Assembly: GCF_934636505.1 (NCBI RefSeq)
Contig: NZ_CAKUAL010000021.1
Location: 1 to 29,193, forward strand
Source of the DNA: an uncultured Ellagibacter sp.
GTDB taxonomy: Bacteria > Actinomycetota > Coriobacteriia > Coriobacteriales > Eggerthellaceae
Direction of reading: 5' to 3'
Length of the DNA stretch: 29,193 nt
Positions 14,896-22,681 of the stretch are shown in pieces. Below the pieces are notes generated by a model that had not been told where the DNA came from, ran no database searches, and saw nothing but the letters and a program-made list of their open reading frames with translations. A program made the translations under genes and the position numbers. Within the stretch, counting starts at the first letter, position 1. The number at the start of each line of letters is the position of its first letter.

Positions 14896-15690
14896 ATGGG
14901 GACCAAGGATTGGAAAACGGCGCTCATCACAGGGGGCGCAGGCGGTTTGGGGTTCGAACTTGCGCGGCAGTGCGCGGCGCGCGGGATGGACGTGGTGCTC
15001 GTCGGCCGCAACGAGGAGCGTCTCGTCGAGGCGGCGGCACAACTGGAATTCGAGCACAGCATAAAGGCCCACGTCATCGTGTGCGACCTCGCGAAGGTGG
15101 GCGCGGCGGCGGAGGTTTCCGCCCGCGTGCGCGAGATGGGGCTTGCCGTCGATGTGCTCGTGAACAACGCGGGCTTCGGCTACGACGCGCGTTTCGTGGA
15201 AAGCGACATGGCTCGCCAGCGGGCGCTCATCCTGACGAACGACCTCGCGCTCGTCGAGCTTGTGGGCGAGTTCGCGCCCGACATGGCGAAGCGCAAATGC
15301 GGCGGCATTCTCAACGTCGCGTCCGTGGCGGGCTTCATGCCCGGCCCCGACATGGCTACCTACTACGCCTCGAAGGCGTTCGTCCAGTCGTTTTCCCAGG
15401 CCATCCACGTCGAGTTGCGTCGCGCCGGCGTGCACGTGAGCGCGTTGTGCTCCGGCCCCGTGCGTACGGCGTTTTGGGAGAATGCCGACGCTGCGCATAC
15501 CCCGATTTCGCGTGTCGCGCTCGATGCCCCCTTCGTTGCGAGCGAAGGATTCAACGCGCTTTGTCGCAACAAGGCGCTTTGCGTGCCCGGTGCGCTTGCG
15601 AAGACGATCGTGTTCGCAACGCGCCTTGCCCCGCGCGGCTTCGTGGCGAGGACGGCGGCTGTCCTGCAACGCCCGCGTAAGATGAAATAG
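14896..15690 (+). CDS. Classical short-chain dehydrogenase/reductase
   Basis: Cytosolic NAD(P)-dependent oxidoreductase with a Rossmann fold, 264 aa. Visible: the cofactor loop T12-G-G-A-G-G-L-G19; VGRNEERL, with an Arg after the second strand that favours NADPH; VNNAGFG at 90-96; catalytic Ser143 in NVASVAG; and Tyr156 and Lys160 in YYASK. The long C-terminal part (VHVSALCSGPVRTAFWENAD..) resembles the DltE/YqjQ group. The ATG at 14896 has AAAGG 9 nt upstream. The substrate is unknown. It is convergent with the carbonic anhydrase gene, with a shared hairpin between them. Confidence 0.9.
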   Translation: MGTKDWKTALITGGAGGLGFELARQCAARGMDVVLVGRNEERLVEAAAQLEFEHSIKAHVIVCDLAKVGAAAEVSARVREMGLAVDVLVNNAGFGYDARFVESDMARQRALILTNDLALVELVGEFAPDMAKRKCGGILNVASVAGFMPGPDMATYYASKAFVQSFSQAIHVELRRAGVHVSALCSGPVRTAFWENADAAHTPISRVALDAPFVASEGFNALCRNKALCVPGALAKTIVFATRLAPRGFVARTAAVLQRPRKMK

Positions 15691-15764
15691 GTTCGCGGAC
15701 CTGGTGCGTCTTTCCTGTAAGGCGAAAGGAACGGCTCGCCCGTTCGAAACGCCGAAGGGGGAAG

Positions 15765-15799
15765 GCTCGTCGGGTCCGCGTTAGCTCGCCGGGTCCGCG
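15765..15799. repeat. 16-nt tandem repeat, period 19
   Basis: GCTCGTCGGGTCCGCG (15765-15780) recurs at 15784-15799 with one mismatch, in the space between the two convergent genes. Confidence 0.65.
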
Positions 15800-15800
15800 C

Positions 15801-15835
15801 TCGCCGTCCGCCTGCGAGACGACGGCGGACGGCGA
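15801..15835. terminator. Bidirectional hairpin between convergent genes
   Basis: TCGCCGTCCGCC (15801-15812) pairs perfectly with 15824-15835 around an 11-nt loop. It lies between the SDR and carbonic anhydrase stops and could serve both strands. There is no U-tract on either side. Confidence 0.6.
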
Positions 15836-15842
15836 ACGGATG

Positions 15843-16403
15843 CTAGTCCGTGACGCGCAAGAGCTCGCCGGTCTCGGAATCCATGATGAAGCCGGCGACG
15901 CGCACGTGCGGCGGCATGACCGGGTGGTTGCGCACCACGTCGACGCTTTTGCGTACCGCCTCCTCGGTGTCGCCGAAACCCGCGAGCCACTGGTCGAAGT
16001 CGATGCCGCAATGGTGCGCCATCTTGATGTGGTCGGCGCTCACGCCAAGGCGCAGCATGTCGGAAACCATGCCCTCGCCGCTCATGTGCTGCGCGCCGCA
16101 GTTCGTGTGCGCGACGATCATGATGTCTTCGACGCCAAGCTCGCACACGGCGATGAGCAGCGATCTCATGACGCTGCCGAAGGGGTGGGAAACCTCGGCG
16201 CCTGCAACCTTGATGATCTTCGCGTCCCCGTTCTTAAGCCCGAGCGCCGCCATGAGCAACGCGGTCAGCCGCGTGTCCATGCACGAGACCACAGCGAGCT
16301 TCTTGTCGGGGTACTTGTCCGTCTTGAACTGCTCGTATTCACGTTCTTCCACGAAGTGCGCATTGTGTTCCAGAATCTGATCGATCGTCGATTTCTCGGC
16401 CAT
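15843..16403 (-). CDS. Beta-class carbonic anhydrase
   Basis: Zinc enzyme interconverting CO2 and bicarbonate in the cytoplasm, 186 aa. The family signature is clear: C41-x-D43-x-R45 in VVSCMDTRLTALL, and H99-x2-C102 in VAHTNCGAQHM, giving the Cys/His/Cys zinc ligands with the Asp-Arg pair. The short compact sequence fits the small beta-CA group of anaerobes and Gram-positives. The ATG at 16403 (minus strand) is preceded by AAAGGGCGG in the mRNA. It may supply bicarbonate for the biotin-dependent carboxylase encoded at 23405-26643; this link is inferred. Confidence 0.93.
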   Translation of the reverse strand: MAEKSTIDQILEHNAHFVEEREYEQFKTDKYPDKKLAVVSCMDTRLTALLMAALGLKNGDAKIIKVAGAEVSHPFGSVMRSLLIAVCELGVEDIMIVAHTNCGAQHMSGEGMVSDMLRLGVSADHIKMAHHCGIDFDQWLAGFGDTEEAVRKSVDVVRNHPVMPPHVRVAGFIMDSETGELLRVTD

Positions 16404-16430
16404 GTTCCGCCCTTTCTCTTGATGGGTGAC

Positions 16431-16439
16431 AGTTTAGCA
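16431..16439 (-). promoter_or_regulatory. Extended -10 of the carbonic anhydrase gene
   Basis: On the minus strand the sequence reads TGCTAAACT, an extended -10, about 30 nt upstream of the ATG. No clear -35 is present. Confidence 0.4.
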
Positions 16440-16478
16440 TCGTCTTCGCCCCGCGTGCGCCCGTTTGCACGCATGCGC

Positions 16479-16484
16479 TATGAT
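16479..16484 (+). promoter_or_regulatory. Candidate -10 of the yigZ operon
   Basis: TATGAT lies 38 nt before the yigZ ATG, back to back with the minus-strand promoter of the carbonic anhydrase gene. Confidence 0.4.
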
Positions 16485-16522
16485 GGGGCAAGCTGAGTTT
16501 TCCCGAAGACGAAAGGAGCCGC

Positions 16523-17197
16523 ATGGCCTCGTATTGCACAACCCAGGGTCGTGCGCGCGCCGAGATCGTCGAGAAGAAGAGTCGCTTCATCGCCACTGTC
16601 CAGCATGTCGAAACCGAGGAAGAGGCGCTCGCATTCCTCGACGAGATCCACAGCGAGCACCGCATGGCGCGCCACAACGTGTACGCCTACGTGTTGCGCG
16701 AGAACGGTCGCGTGCGCTACTCCGACGACGGCGAGCCCCAGAAAACGGCGGGCATGCCGACGCTCGAGGCTATCCAGCATGCGGGCCTGACCGATGTCGC
16801 CGTGGTTGTCACGCGGTATTTCGGCGGGATCCTGCTTGGCACGGGAGGGCTCGTGCGCGCCTACACGCAGGCGACGCAGGCCGGTATCGCCGCGGCGGAC
16901 ATCGTGTCTGTCTCGCGGTGCATTGACGTGCTGATCGAGGTCCCGTACTCCCTTTACGAGCAGGCACAACGTCTTGCCGGCCAACATGGCGCCCAGACCG
17001 TCGACGCCGATTTCGCGGCACAGGTCGCCCTCACGTTCCGCATGCTCGACGGCACGCAGGAGCCCTTCGAGACGGCCCTCACGGAGCTCGTGCGCGGGCA
17101 GTGTCCAATCATCGAGAGCGACCCCTACGATGCGCCCTTCGCGGTGCCCGGGCAAGCCGACTCCTCGGCGCCCGACGCTGCGCCAAACCTTACGTGA
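16523..17197 (+). CDS. yigZ: YigZ/IMPACT family protein (UPF0029)
   Basis: Conserved two-domain protein of about 200 aa, here 224. The N-terminal Impact domain shows EKKSRFIATVQHV, ARHNVYAYVL, the hallmark SDDGEPQKTAGMP at residues 67-79 (most relatives have GEPxGTAG) and VVVTRYFGGILLGTGGLVRAY. The C-terminal ferredoxin-like domain follows, then a short disordered tail. Bacterial members are linked to translation or nucleic-acid binding, but their exact biochemical role is not settled. AAAGGAG precedes the ATG by about 5 nt. The downstream polyphosphate phosphotransferase starts 13 bp after the stop, so they form an operon. Confidence 0.92.
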   Translation: MASYCTTQGRARAEIVEKKSRFIATVQHVETEEEALAFLDEIHSEHRMARHNVYAYVLRENGRVRYSDDGEPQKTAGMPTLEAIQHAGLTDVAVVVTRYFGGILLGTGGLVRAYTQATQAGIAAADIVSVSRCIDVLIEVPYSLYEQAQRLAGQHGAQTVDADFAAQVALTFRMLDGTQEPFETALTELVRGQCPIIESDPYDAPFAVPGQADSSAPDAAPNLT

Positions 17198-17210
17198 AAA
17201 GAGGTTTTCC

Positions 17211-18893
17211 ATGCTTGACCAGGTCAATCTGAATCAACCGGATATTGATAAGGACACGTACAAGGAAACCCACGACGCGCTCATCGAGCGGCTCGTGACG
17301 CTACAGCAGCAGGCGCGCCTTCAGGGCGTCGGGCTTGTGGTGCTCTTCGAGGGATGGAACGGCGCGGGCAAGGGAAGCCGCATCTCCGACCTCATGTTCA
17401 ACCTGGACGCGCGCGCGACGAGCGTTCACGTGACGGGCGATTTTGACGTGGACGAGGCGCGGGCGTTCTCGGATGCCGGGCATAATGTCACCGGGTACTG
17501 GCCTTTCATGCAGCAGTTCTGGCAGGCGCTCGGGCCGCGCGGGGCGATCACGTTCTATGATCGCGGCTGGTATTCCGTGGCCGCCGAGCGCGCGATGTGC
17601 CGCGCATTCGGCGGGCTTAACCCGAAGCGCAAGGAAGGCAAAAAGGGTGCAGCCCGCGGCGACCAGCTCGCAGCTCGCAAGGAAGCCGGGGTGTGCCTTG
17701 CGTCCATACGCGAGTTCGAGCGCGGGCTTGTCGACGACGGCTATGAGGTCGTGAAATTCTTCATCCACGTGTCCGCCGAAGGCCAGAGGGAGCGCCTCGA
17801 ACGCCTGGCCGCCGACCCCGCCACGGCGTGGCGCGTCGACAAGAAGCGTCTCGAGCGCATTGGGAACTACGAGTACGCCTACAGCATTTACGACCTCATG
17901 CTCGAGGGCAGCAACTTCGCGTTCGCCCCTTGGACGCTTGTGAACGGGGAAGACAAGCGCCGCGCGAACATCGTCATCGCGCAGACGCTTGTGCGTGCGC
18001 TCGAGTCCGCGCTCGCGCGCAAGGAGGCCGCGAACTTGGCAAGTGCCGTGGGCTCGGCGGATGCCGCAGACGCCTCGACCCCCACAGACGCCTCGGCTTC
18101 CGCGGACGGTGCCATGAGGCAGCCCCCGCGCTTTGCCGCCCCCGCGACTTCCCGCTTCCATCTTATCGACGACGCACCGACGCTTGCGGGCGTCGACCAC
18201 TCGCTCTCGCTCTCGCCCGAGGAATACAAAGACGAGCTCAAGAGCCTGCAGAAGCGCCTGTTCCGCCTGGAGAACAATATGTACCAGGCCCGCATCCCAC
18301 TCATGGTGATGTACGAGGGCTGGGACGCCGCGGGCAAGGGCGGCAACATCAAGCGCGTGGCGCAATCGCTCGACGCGCGCGCCTACACGATCTTCCCGAG
18401 CCCCGCCCCCACGGCGCCCGAGCTCGCGCACCCGCACCTGTGGCGCTACTGGACGCGCCTGCCGAAGGCGGGCCATGTGGGCATCTACGATCGCAGCTGG
18501 TATGGCCGCGTGCTCGTGGAGCGGGTGGAGGGCTACGCCTCGCCCGAGCGCCTTACCCAGGCGTACGACGAGATCAATGCCTTCGAGAAAGACCTGGTCG
18601 ATTGGGGTGCCATCCTTCTGAAGTTCTGGGTGGAGGTCAGCCCCGACGAGCAGCTCCGCCGTTTTGAGGAGCGACAGTCCAACCCCGCCAAGCAGTGGAA
18701 GATCACCGACGACGACTGGCGCAACCGCGAGAAGTATCCCCAGTACAAGGAAGCTATCGAGGACATGTTCCGCTTGACATCGACCTCGTTCGCGCCGTGG
18801 ATCATCCTCGAGTCCGACGACAAGCGCTACGCGCGCGTGAAGGCTCTGCGCACAATCGTCGCCGCGCTCGAGGCCGCAGGGCTCTCCGACTAG
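17211..18893 (+). CDS. pap: Tandem PPK2-domain polyphosphate:AMP phosphotransferase
   Basis: Transfers phosphate from polyphosphate to a nucleotide. Double-domain (class II) PPK2 proteins characterised elsewhere convert AMP to ADP. 560 aa. Domain 1: Walker A EGWNGAGKG with Lys54, then YDRGWYSVAAERA. A low-complexity Ala/Ser/Asp linker covers roughly 265-325. Domain 2: Walker A EGWDAAGKGG at 369-378 with Lys376, then IYDRSWYGRVLVERVEGYA and KFWVEVSPDEQLRRFEER. Both P-loops keep the key lysine, although domain 1 lacks the GRVLVER part of the second motif. The ATG at 17211 has AGAGG 6 nt upstream. It is translated with yigZ. It suggests the cell stores polyphosphate and uses it to recharge AMP. 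Confidence 0.92.
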   Translation: MLDQVNLNQPDIDKDTYKETHDALIERLVTLQQQARLQGVGLVVLFEGWNGAGKGSRISDLMFNLDARATSVHVTGDFDVDEARAFSDAGHNVTGYWPFMQQFWQALGPRGAITFYDRGWYSVAAERAMCRAFGGLNPKRKEGKKGAARGDQLAARKEAGVCLASIREFERGLVDDGYEVVKFFIHVSAEGQRERLERLAADPATAWRVDKKRLERIGNYEYAYSIYDLMLEGSNFAFAPWTLVNGEDKRRANIVIAQTLVRALESALARKEAANLASAVGSADAADASTPTDASASADGAMRQPPRFAAPATSRFHLIDDAPTLAGVDHSLSLSPEEYKDELKSLQKRLFRLENNMYQARIPLMVMYEGWDAAGKGGNIKRVAQSLDARAYTIFPSPAPTAPELAHPHLWRYWTRLPKAGHVGIYDRSWYGRVLVERVEGYASPERLTQAYDEINAFEKDLVDWGAILLKFWVEVSPDEQLRRFEERQSNPAKQWKITDDDWRNREKYPQYKEAIEDMFRLTSTSFAPWIILESDDKRYARVKALRTIVAALEAAGLSD

Positions 18894-18910
18894 GCCCTTC
18901 GCCTTTCGCC

Positions 18911-18972
18911 CCCGAGGCTGCCGCGAGGCCGTTGCGAGGTTGCCGCCCCCGAGGCCGCCCCGAGGCTGCCGC
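18911..18972. repeat. Imperfect short repeats after pap
   Basis: CCCGAGGCTGCCGC occurs at 18911-18924 and 18959-18972, with diverged copies of the CGAGGCCG / CGAGGTTG type between. The units resemble the last codons of the upstream gene (CTCGAGGCCGCAGGG). Confidence 0.6.
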
Positions 18973-19049
18973 CCCTTCGCCTGTCGCTCCCTGCGCCCGC
19001 CGCAGACGGTCCGTGACCTTCCCTTAACCGTTTCTTTATACGCGCCCGC

Positions 19050-19055
19050 TACAAT
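19050..19055 (+). promoter_or_regulatory. Candidate -10 of the HAD gene
   Basis: TACAAT (19050-19055) lies in CGCTACAATGC. TTAACC at 19024-19029 is 20 nt upstream, too far for a standard -35. Confidence 0.4.
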
Positions 19056-19117
19056 GCAGGCGTTGGAAACGCGAAGAGAACAGGCTGGCGAAGGGGCCGG
19101 CAAGAAGGAGAACCTGC

Positions 19118-19918
19118 ATGATCAAGCTTATCGCAAGCGACATGGACGGCACGCTGCTCGACGCGGAGGGTAACGTCCCGCCTGAAACGTTCGAGCTTAT
19201 CAGCGGGCTTCGCCGCTGCGGAGTCCATTTCGTCGCGTCGTCGGGGCGTCGCTTCGACACGCTTTCCGAGCAGTTCGCGCCCGTGGTCGACCTCATGGAC
19301 TTCGTCGCGTCGAACGGCGCGCAGGTCGTCGTCGGCGGCAAGCTGGTCGACCGCGAGGTCTTCTCTCACGCCGCTGTGTGCCGTCTCTACCGCGCGGTCA
19401 CCCTGTTCGACGTGCTCCACCTGGCCCTATTCGATCGGACGAACAGCTTCCTCCTCGACGACGAGGCCGTTTTCGAGCGCGAGATCGACAAGAACCTCCC
19501 GAATCCCGTGCGCGCCTACGAGGTGCCTTCCCCGGAGACGAGCATCATCAAGGCGTCGGTGTACGTGAGCGACGGCACCGTCATGGATATGTCCTATGCG
19601 CTCACCCGCGAGCTGGGGGAGGACTTCGTGTTCGCGCCGTCGGGCCGAAAGTGGATCGACGTCATGCAGCGCGGCGTGAACAAAGCGACGGGAATTCGCC
19701 AGGTCATGGAGGCGCACGGCGTCTCGGCCGACGAGGTCGCGGCGTTCGGCGATTCCATGAACGACTACGAGATCCTGCGCATGGTCGGCATGCCCATTGC
19801 GATGGAGAACGGTCGCTCGGCCATCAAGCAGGTCGCGCGCAAGGTCATCGGCCCCAACACCGAGCACAGCGTGCAGAAGGAGCTGCGCCGCATGCTCGAG
19901 GGGCTTTCCGCTCGATAG
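19118..19918 (+). CDS. HAD-superfamily hydrolase, Cof type
   Basis: Mg-dependent cytosolic phosphatase with a C2 cap, 266 aa, typical of the Cof/YbiV/SupH group acting on sugar phosphates or flavin/PLP precursors. Motif I is D8-M-D10-GTLLD; motif II is VASSGR; the Lys motif lies in GVNKATGIRQ; motif IV is GDSMNDYEIL at 211-220. All catalytic residues are present, so it should be active; the substrate is unknown. AAGGAG precedes the ATG by 7 nt. The gene appears monocistronic. Confidence 0.92.
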   Translation: MIKLIASDMDGTLLDAEGNVPPETFELISGLRRCGVHFVASSGRRFDTLSEQFAPVVDLMDFVASNGAQVVVGGKLVDREVFSHAAVCRLYRAVTLFDVLHLALFDRTNSFLLDDEAVFEREIDKNLPNPVRAYEVPSPETSIIKASVYVSDGTVMDMSYALTRELGEDFVFAPSGRKWIDVMQRGVNKATGIRQVMEAHGVSADEVAAFGDSMNDYEILRMVGMPIAMENGRSAIKQVARKVIGPNTEHSVQKELRRMLEGLSAR

Positions 19919-19979
19919 CTCGCGGGGCGAGGAACCTTCCGTTCGGCACGAGGAGCTTTCCCGCTTGGCAGCTCGTAGG
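19898..19979. repeat. Decayed tandem duplication spanning the HAD stop codon
   Basis: The gene end and stop region from 19898 (GAGGGGCTTTCC..AGCTCG, including TAG) align with 19950-19975 (GAGGAGCTTTCCC..AGCTCG) with a 1-nt indel and a few mismatches. A second, weaker copy lies between them at 19928-19948. Confidence 0.6.
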
Positions 19980-20080
19980 GCGATGGATATTTCTCGGCCG
20001 TTCGGGGAGATGTTCTTGCGCTCGCGCCCGTTACGCGCAACGATAAGCAGTTGAAAGTTAGCGCGGGGGACGAGGTTTGC

Positions 20081-22612
20081 ATGACGCAGGATAATAACGA
20101 TGCGGCGAAGGCCGAGCTGGGAAGCGGGGGAGTGCTCCTGGAAGACGGCGCGCCTGGAGAAGGCGGGCGCTCGAGCGGTGCACCCGCAGATGACAAATCC
20201 GCAGGTCGCGAGCACGAACCAAACGATGAACCCACGCTCGACACTTTGAAGGCTGGGCAGTGCGCGATTATCAAGGCGGTGCGCGGCCACGGCGAGCTGC
20301 GTCGCCATCTGCTCGACATGGGGCTTACGCCCGGCATCGGAGTGCGCGTGCGCAAGGTTGCCCCGATGGGCGACCCCATCCAGATCGAGCTGCGCGGCTA
20401 CGAGCTGACGCTGCGCCTCGACGACGCCCGCTTCGCCCTGATTGAGCCCGTGGAGTCCCTTCCCAAGACGCCCGTTCCCGTCGAACCGTTGCCCCGCGCG
20501 TCCGCGCACCCCGGTATCGGCGAGGTGAGCGCGACAGGCGACGACTACATCCGCAACCTCGGTGAGCCTCTGCCTAAGGGCGCGCCGATTACCTTTGCGC
20601 TCGCCGGCAATCAAAACTGCGGCAAGACCACGCTGTTCAACCAGCTCACAGGCGCAAATCAGCATGTCGGAAACTTCCCCGGCGTCACTGTCGACAAAAA
20701 GGAGGGCCAGCTGCGCCGCCACCCCGAGGCAACGGTGGTCGACCTTCCCGGCGTCTACTCGCTTTCGCCGTACTCGAACGAGGAGGTCGTGACGCGCGAC
20801 TTCCTCATCAAAGAGAAGCCCACCGCGATCATCAACATCGTCGACGCGACAAACATCGAGCGCAACCTTTATCTCACGTTGCAGCTGATGGAACTCAATA
20901 TTCCCATGGTGCTCGCGCTCAACATGATGGACGAGCTCTCCGCGAACGGTGGCTCGGTGCGCATCAACGAGCTCGAGGCGGCGCTCGGCATTCCCGTCGT
21001 GCCCATTTCTGCGGTGAAGAACCAGGGCATCGACGAGCTTGTCGACCATGCGATGCATGTTGCGATGAACCGCGAAGTCCCCGGGTACATCGACTTTTGC
21101 CCCGCAGGCGAGAAGTCGGGCGATCCGCTCGGCGAGGTGCACCGCTGCGTTCACGCGTTCATGCACCTCATCGACCCCTATGCGAAGGCGGCGGGCCTGC
21201 CCGTGCGTTTCGCCGCGACGAAGATGGTCGAGGGCGACCCGCTGATCGAAAGCGAGCTCGCCGTCCCTGAACGCGAGCGCGAGGCGCTCACCGGCTTCAT
21301 CGAGGCTCTCGAGCGTCAAGGCGGCCTCGACCGCGAGGCGGCGCTTGCGAACATGCGTTTCTCGTTCATCGAGCGCCTTTGCGCGCGCACCATCGTCCGC
21401 CCGCACGAGAGCCGCGAGCATGTCCGCAGCGTGGCGGCCGACCGCATCCTGACCGGGCGCTTTACCGCCATCCCGTGTTTCATCCTTATTATGGGGTTCG
21501 TGTTCCTCATGACGTTCAGCTGGCTTGGCGCATGGCTGTCGGACTGGCTGCAGGCGGGAATCGATTTCGTGATCGGCGCCATCGGCGATGCGCTCGCTGC
21601 GGCGGAGGTGAGCCCGATCGTAAGCTCGCTCGTGACCGACGGCATCTGCGGCGGCGTGGGAAGCGTGCTCGGGTTTTTGCCGGTCATCGTCACGCTGTTT
21701 TTGTTCTTGTCCATTCTTGAGGACAGCGGATACATGGCGCGCGTGGCCTTCGTGATGGACAAGCCGCTGCGCCGTCTTGGCCTTTCGGGTAGAAGCTTCG
21801 TGCCCATGCTTATGGGGTTCGGCTGCTCGGTACCGGCGATCATGGCTTCGCGCACCTTGTCGAGCGAGCGCGACCGCAAGATGACGATCCTGCTCGTCCC
21901 CTTCATGAGTTGCAGCGCGAAACTTCCGATATACGGCCTGCTCACAAGTGTATTCTTCCCACCTGAGATGCGCGGTTTTGTGGTGCTTGCCCTCTATCTG
22001 CTCGGCATGGCGACGGGCGTCCTCTACGCGCTTGCGCTCAAGCGGTTCAAATTCACCGGCGAGCCCGTACCGTTCGTGATGGAGCTTCCCAACTACCGCC
22101 TCCCTAGCGCGAAAAGCGTGCTTCGCCTCGTATGGGACAAGGCGAAAGGGTTCATTCAGAAGGCGTTCACCGTCGTGTTCCTCGCGACGCTCGCTATCTG
22201 GTTCCTGCAGACCTTCGACGCGGGACTCGGTCTTGCGGCAAGCGCCGATGAGAGCCTGCTCGCCTTGATCGGCGGCGCGATTGCCCCGGTGTTCGCACCG
22301 CTCGGGTTCGGTGACTGGCGCGCATCGACGGCGCTGCTCACCGGATTTATGGCCAAGGAGAGCGTCGTGTCCACCCTGACCGTGCTCGTCGGTGGTGGCG
22401 TCGCGGCGCTTCAGGAGGTGTTCACGCCCTTCACGGCGTTCGTGTTCCTCGTGTTCACGCTGCTCTATACGCCCTGCGTGGCTGCCATCGCGACGGTGAA
22501 GAAGGAGACGAACGGCCGCACGGCGGCGAAGCTCGTGGTGTCCCAGTGCGTCGTCGCGTGGGTCGTGGCGTTCTGCATCCGCGCCGTGGGGCTTGCGTTC
22601 GGGCTTGCGTAG
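20081..22612 (+). CDS. feoB: FeoA-FeoB fusion ferrous iron transporter
   Basis: Inner-membrane Fe(II) uptake system with FeoA and FeoB in one chain of 843 aa. Residues 1-50 are a Gly/Glu/Ala-rich leader. Residues 52-125 form the FeoA SH3-like domain (HLLDMGLTPGIGVRV). The G domain starts at ~168: G1 GNQNCGKT 176-183, VGNFPGVTVDKKEG as switch I with the G2 Thr, G3 DLPGVYSL, and G4 NMMD. A helical region and the membrane core with two Gate repeats follow (VLGFLPVIVTLFLFLSILE; FVPMLMGFGCSVPAIM; FMSCSAKLPIYGLL). The ATG at 20081 is preferred over the TTG at 20051 because GAGG lies 5 nt before it. No Fur or DtxR box could be recognised in the 160-bp upstream region. No FeoC is adjacent. Confidence 0.95.
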   Translation: MTQDNNDAAKAELGSGGVLLEDGAPGEGGRSSGAPADDKSAGREHEPNDEPTLDTLKAGQCAIIKAVRGHGELRRHLLDMGLTPGIGVRVRKVAPMGDPIQIELRGYELTLRLDDARFALIEPVESLPKTPVPVEPLPRASAHPGIGEVSATGDDYIRNLGEPLPKGAPITFALAGNQNCGKTTLFNQLTGANQHVGNFPGVTVDKKEGQLRRHPEATVVDLPGVYSLSPYSNEEVVTRDFLIKEKPTAIINIVDATNIERNLYLTLQLMELNIPMVLALNMMDELSANGGSVRINELEAALGIPVVPISAVKNQGIDELVDHAMHVAMNREVPGYIDFCPAGEKSGDPLGEVHRCVHAFMHLIDPYAKAAGLPVRFAATKMVEGDPLIESELAVPEREREALTGFIEALERQGGLDREAALANMRFSFIERLCARTIVRPHESREHVRSVAADRILTGRFTAIPCFILIMGFVFLMTFSWLGAWLSDWLQAGIDFVIGAIGDALAAAEVSPIVSSLVTDGICGGVGSVLGFLPVIVTLFLFLSILEDSGYMARVAFVMDKPLRRLGLSGRSFVPMLMGFGCSVPAIMASRTLSSERDRKMTILLVPFMSCSAKLPIYGLLTSVFFPPEMRGFVVLALYLLGMATGVLYALALKRFKFTGEPVPFVMELPNYRLPSAKSVLRLVWDKAKGFIQKAFTVVFLATLAIWFLQTFDAGLGLAASADESLLALIGGAIAPVFAPLGFGDWRASTALLTGFMAKESVVSTLTVLVGGGVAALQEVFTPFTAFVFLVFTLLYTPCVAAIATVKKETNGRTAAKLVVSQCVVAWVVAFCIRAVGLAFGLA

Positions 22613-22623
22613 CGCTTCTTTTC

Positions 22624-22635
22624 GCGGCGCCGCGC
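22624..22635. repeat. 12-bp perfect palindrome after feoB
   Basis: CGCGGCGCCGCG starts 11 bp after the feoB stop and follows CTTCTTTT. It might act in 3' end formation or simply reflect GC bias. It lies immediately upstream of the PEBP promoter box. Confidence 0.4.
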
Positions 22636-22636
22636 G

Positions 22637-22645
22637 TGGTACACT
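22637..22645 (+). promoter_or_regulatory. Extended -10 of the PEBP-like gene
   Basis: TGGTACACT is an extended -10 (TG at 22637-22638, hexamer 22640-22645), 37 nt before the ATG. Confidence 0.45.
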
Positions 22646-22681
22646 CGCAGTGTCACGCCGTCGAACGAAAGGGGTCCTGCC

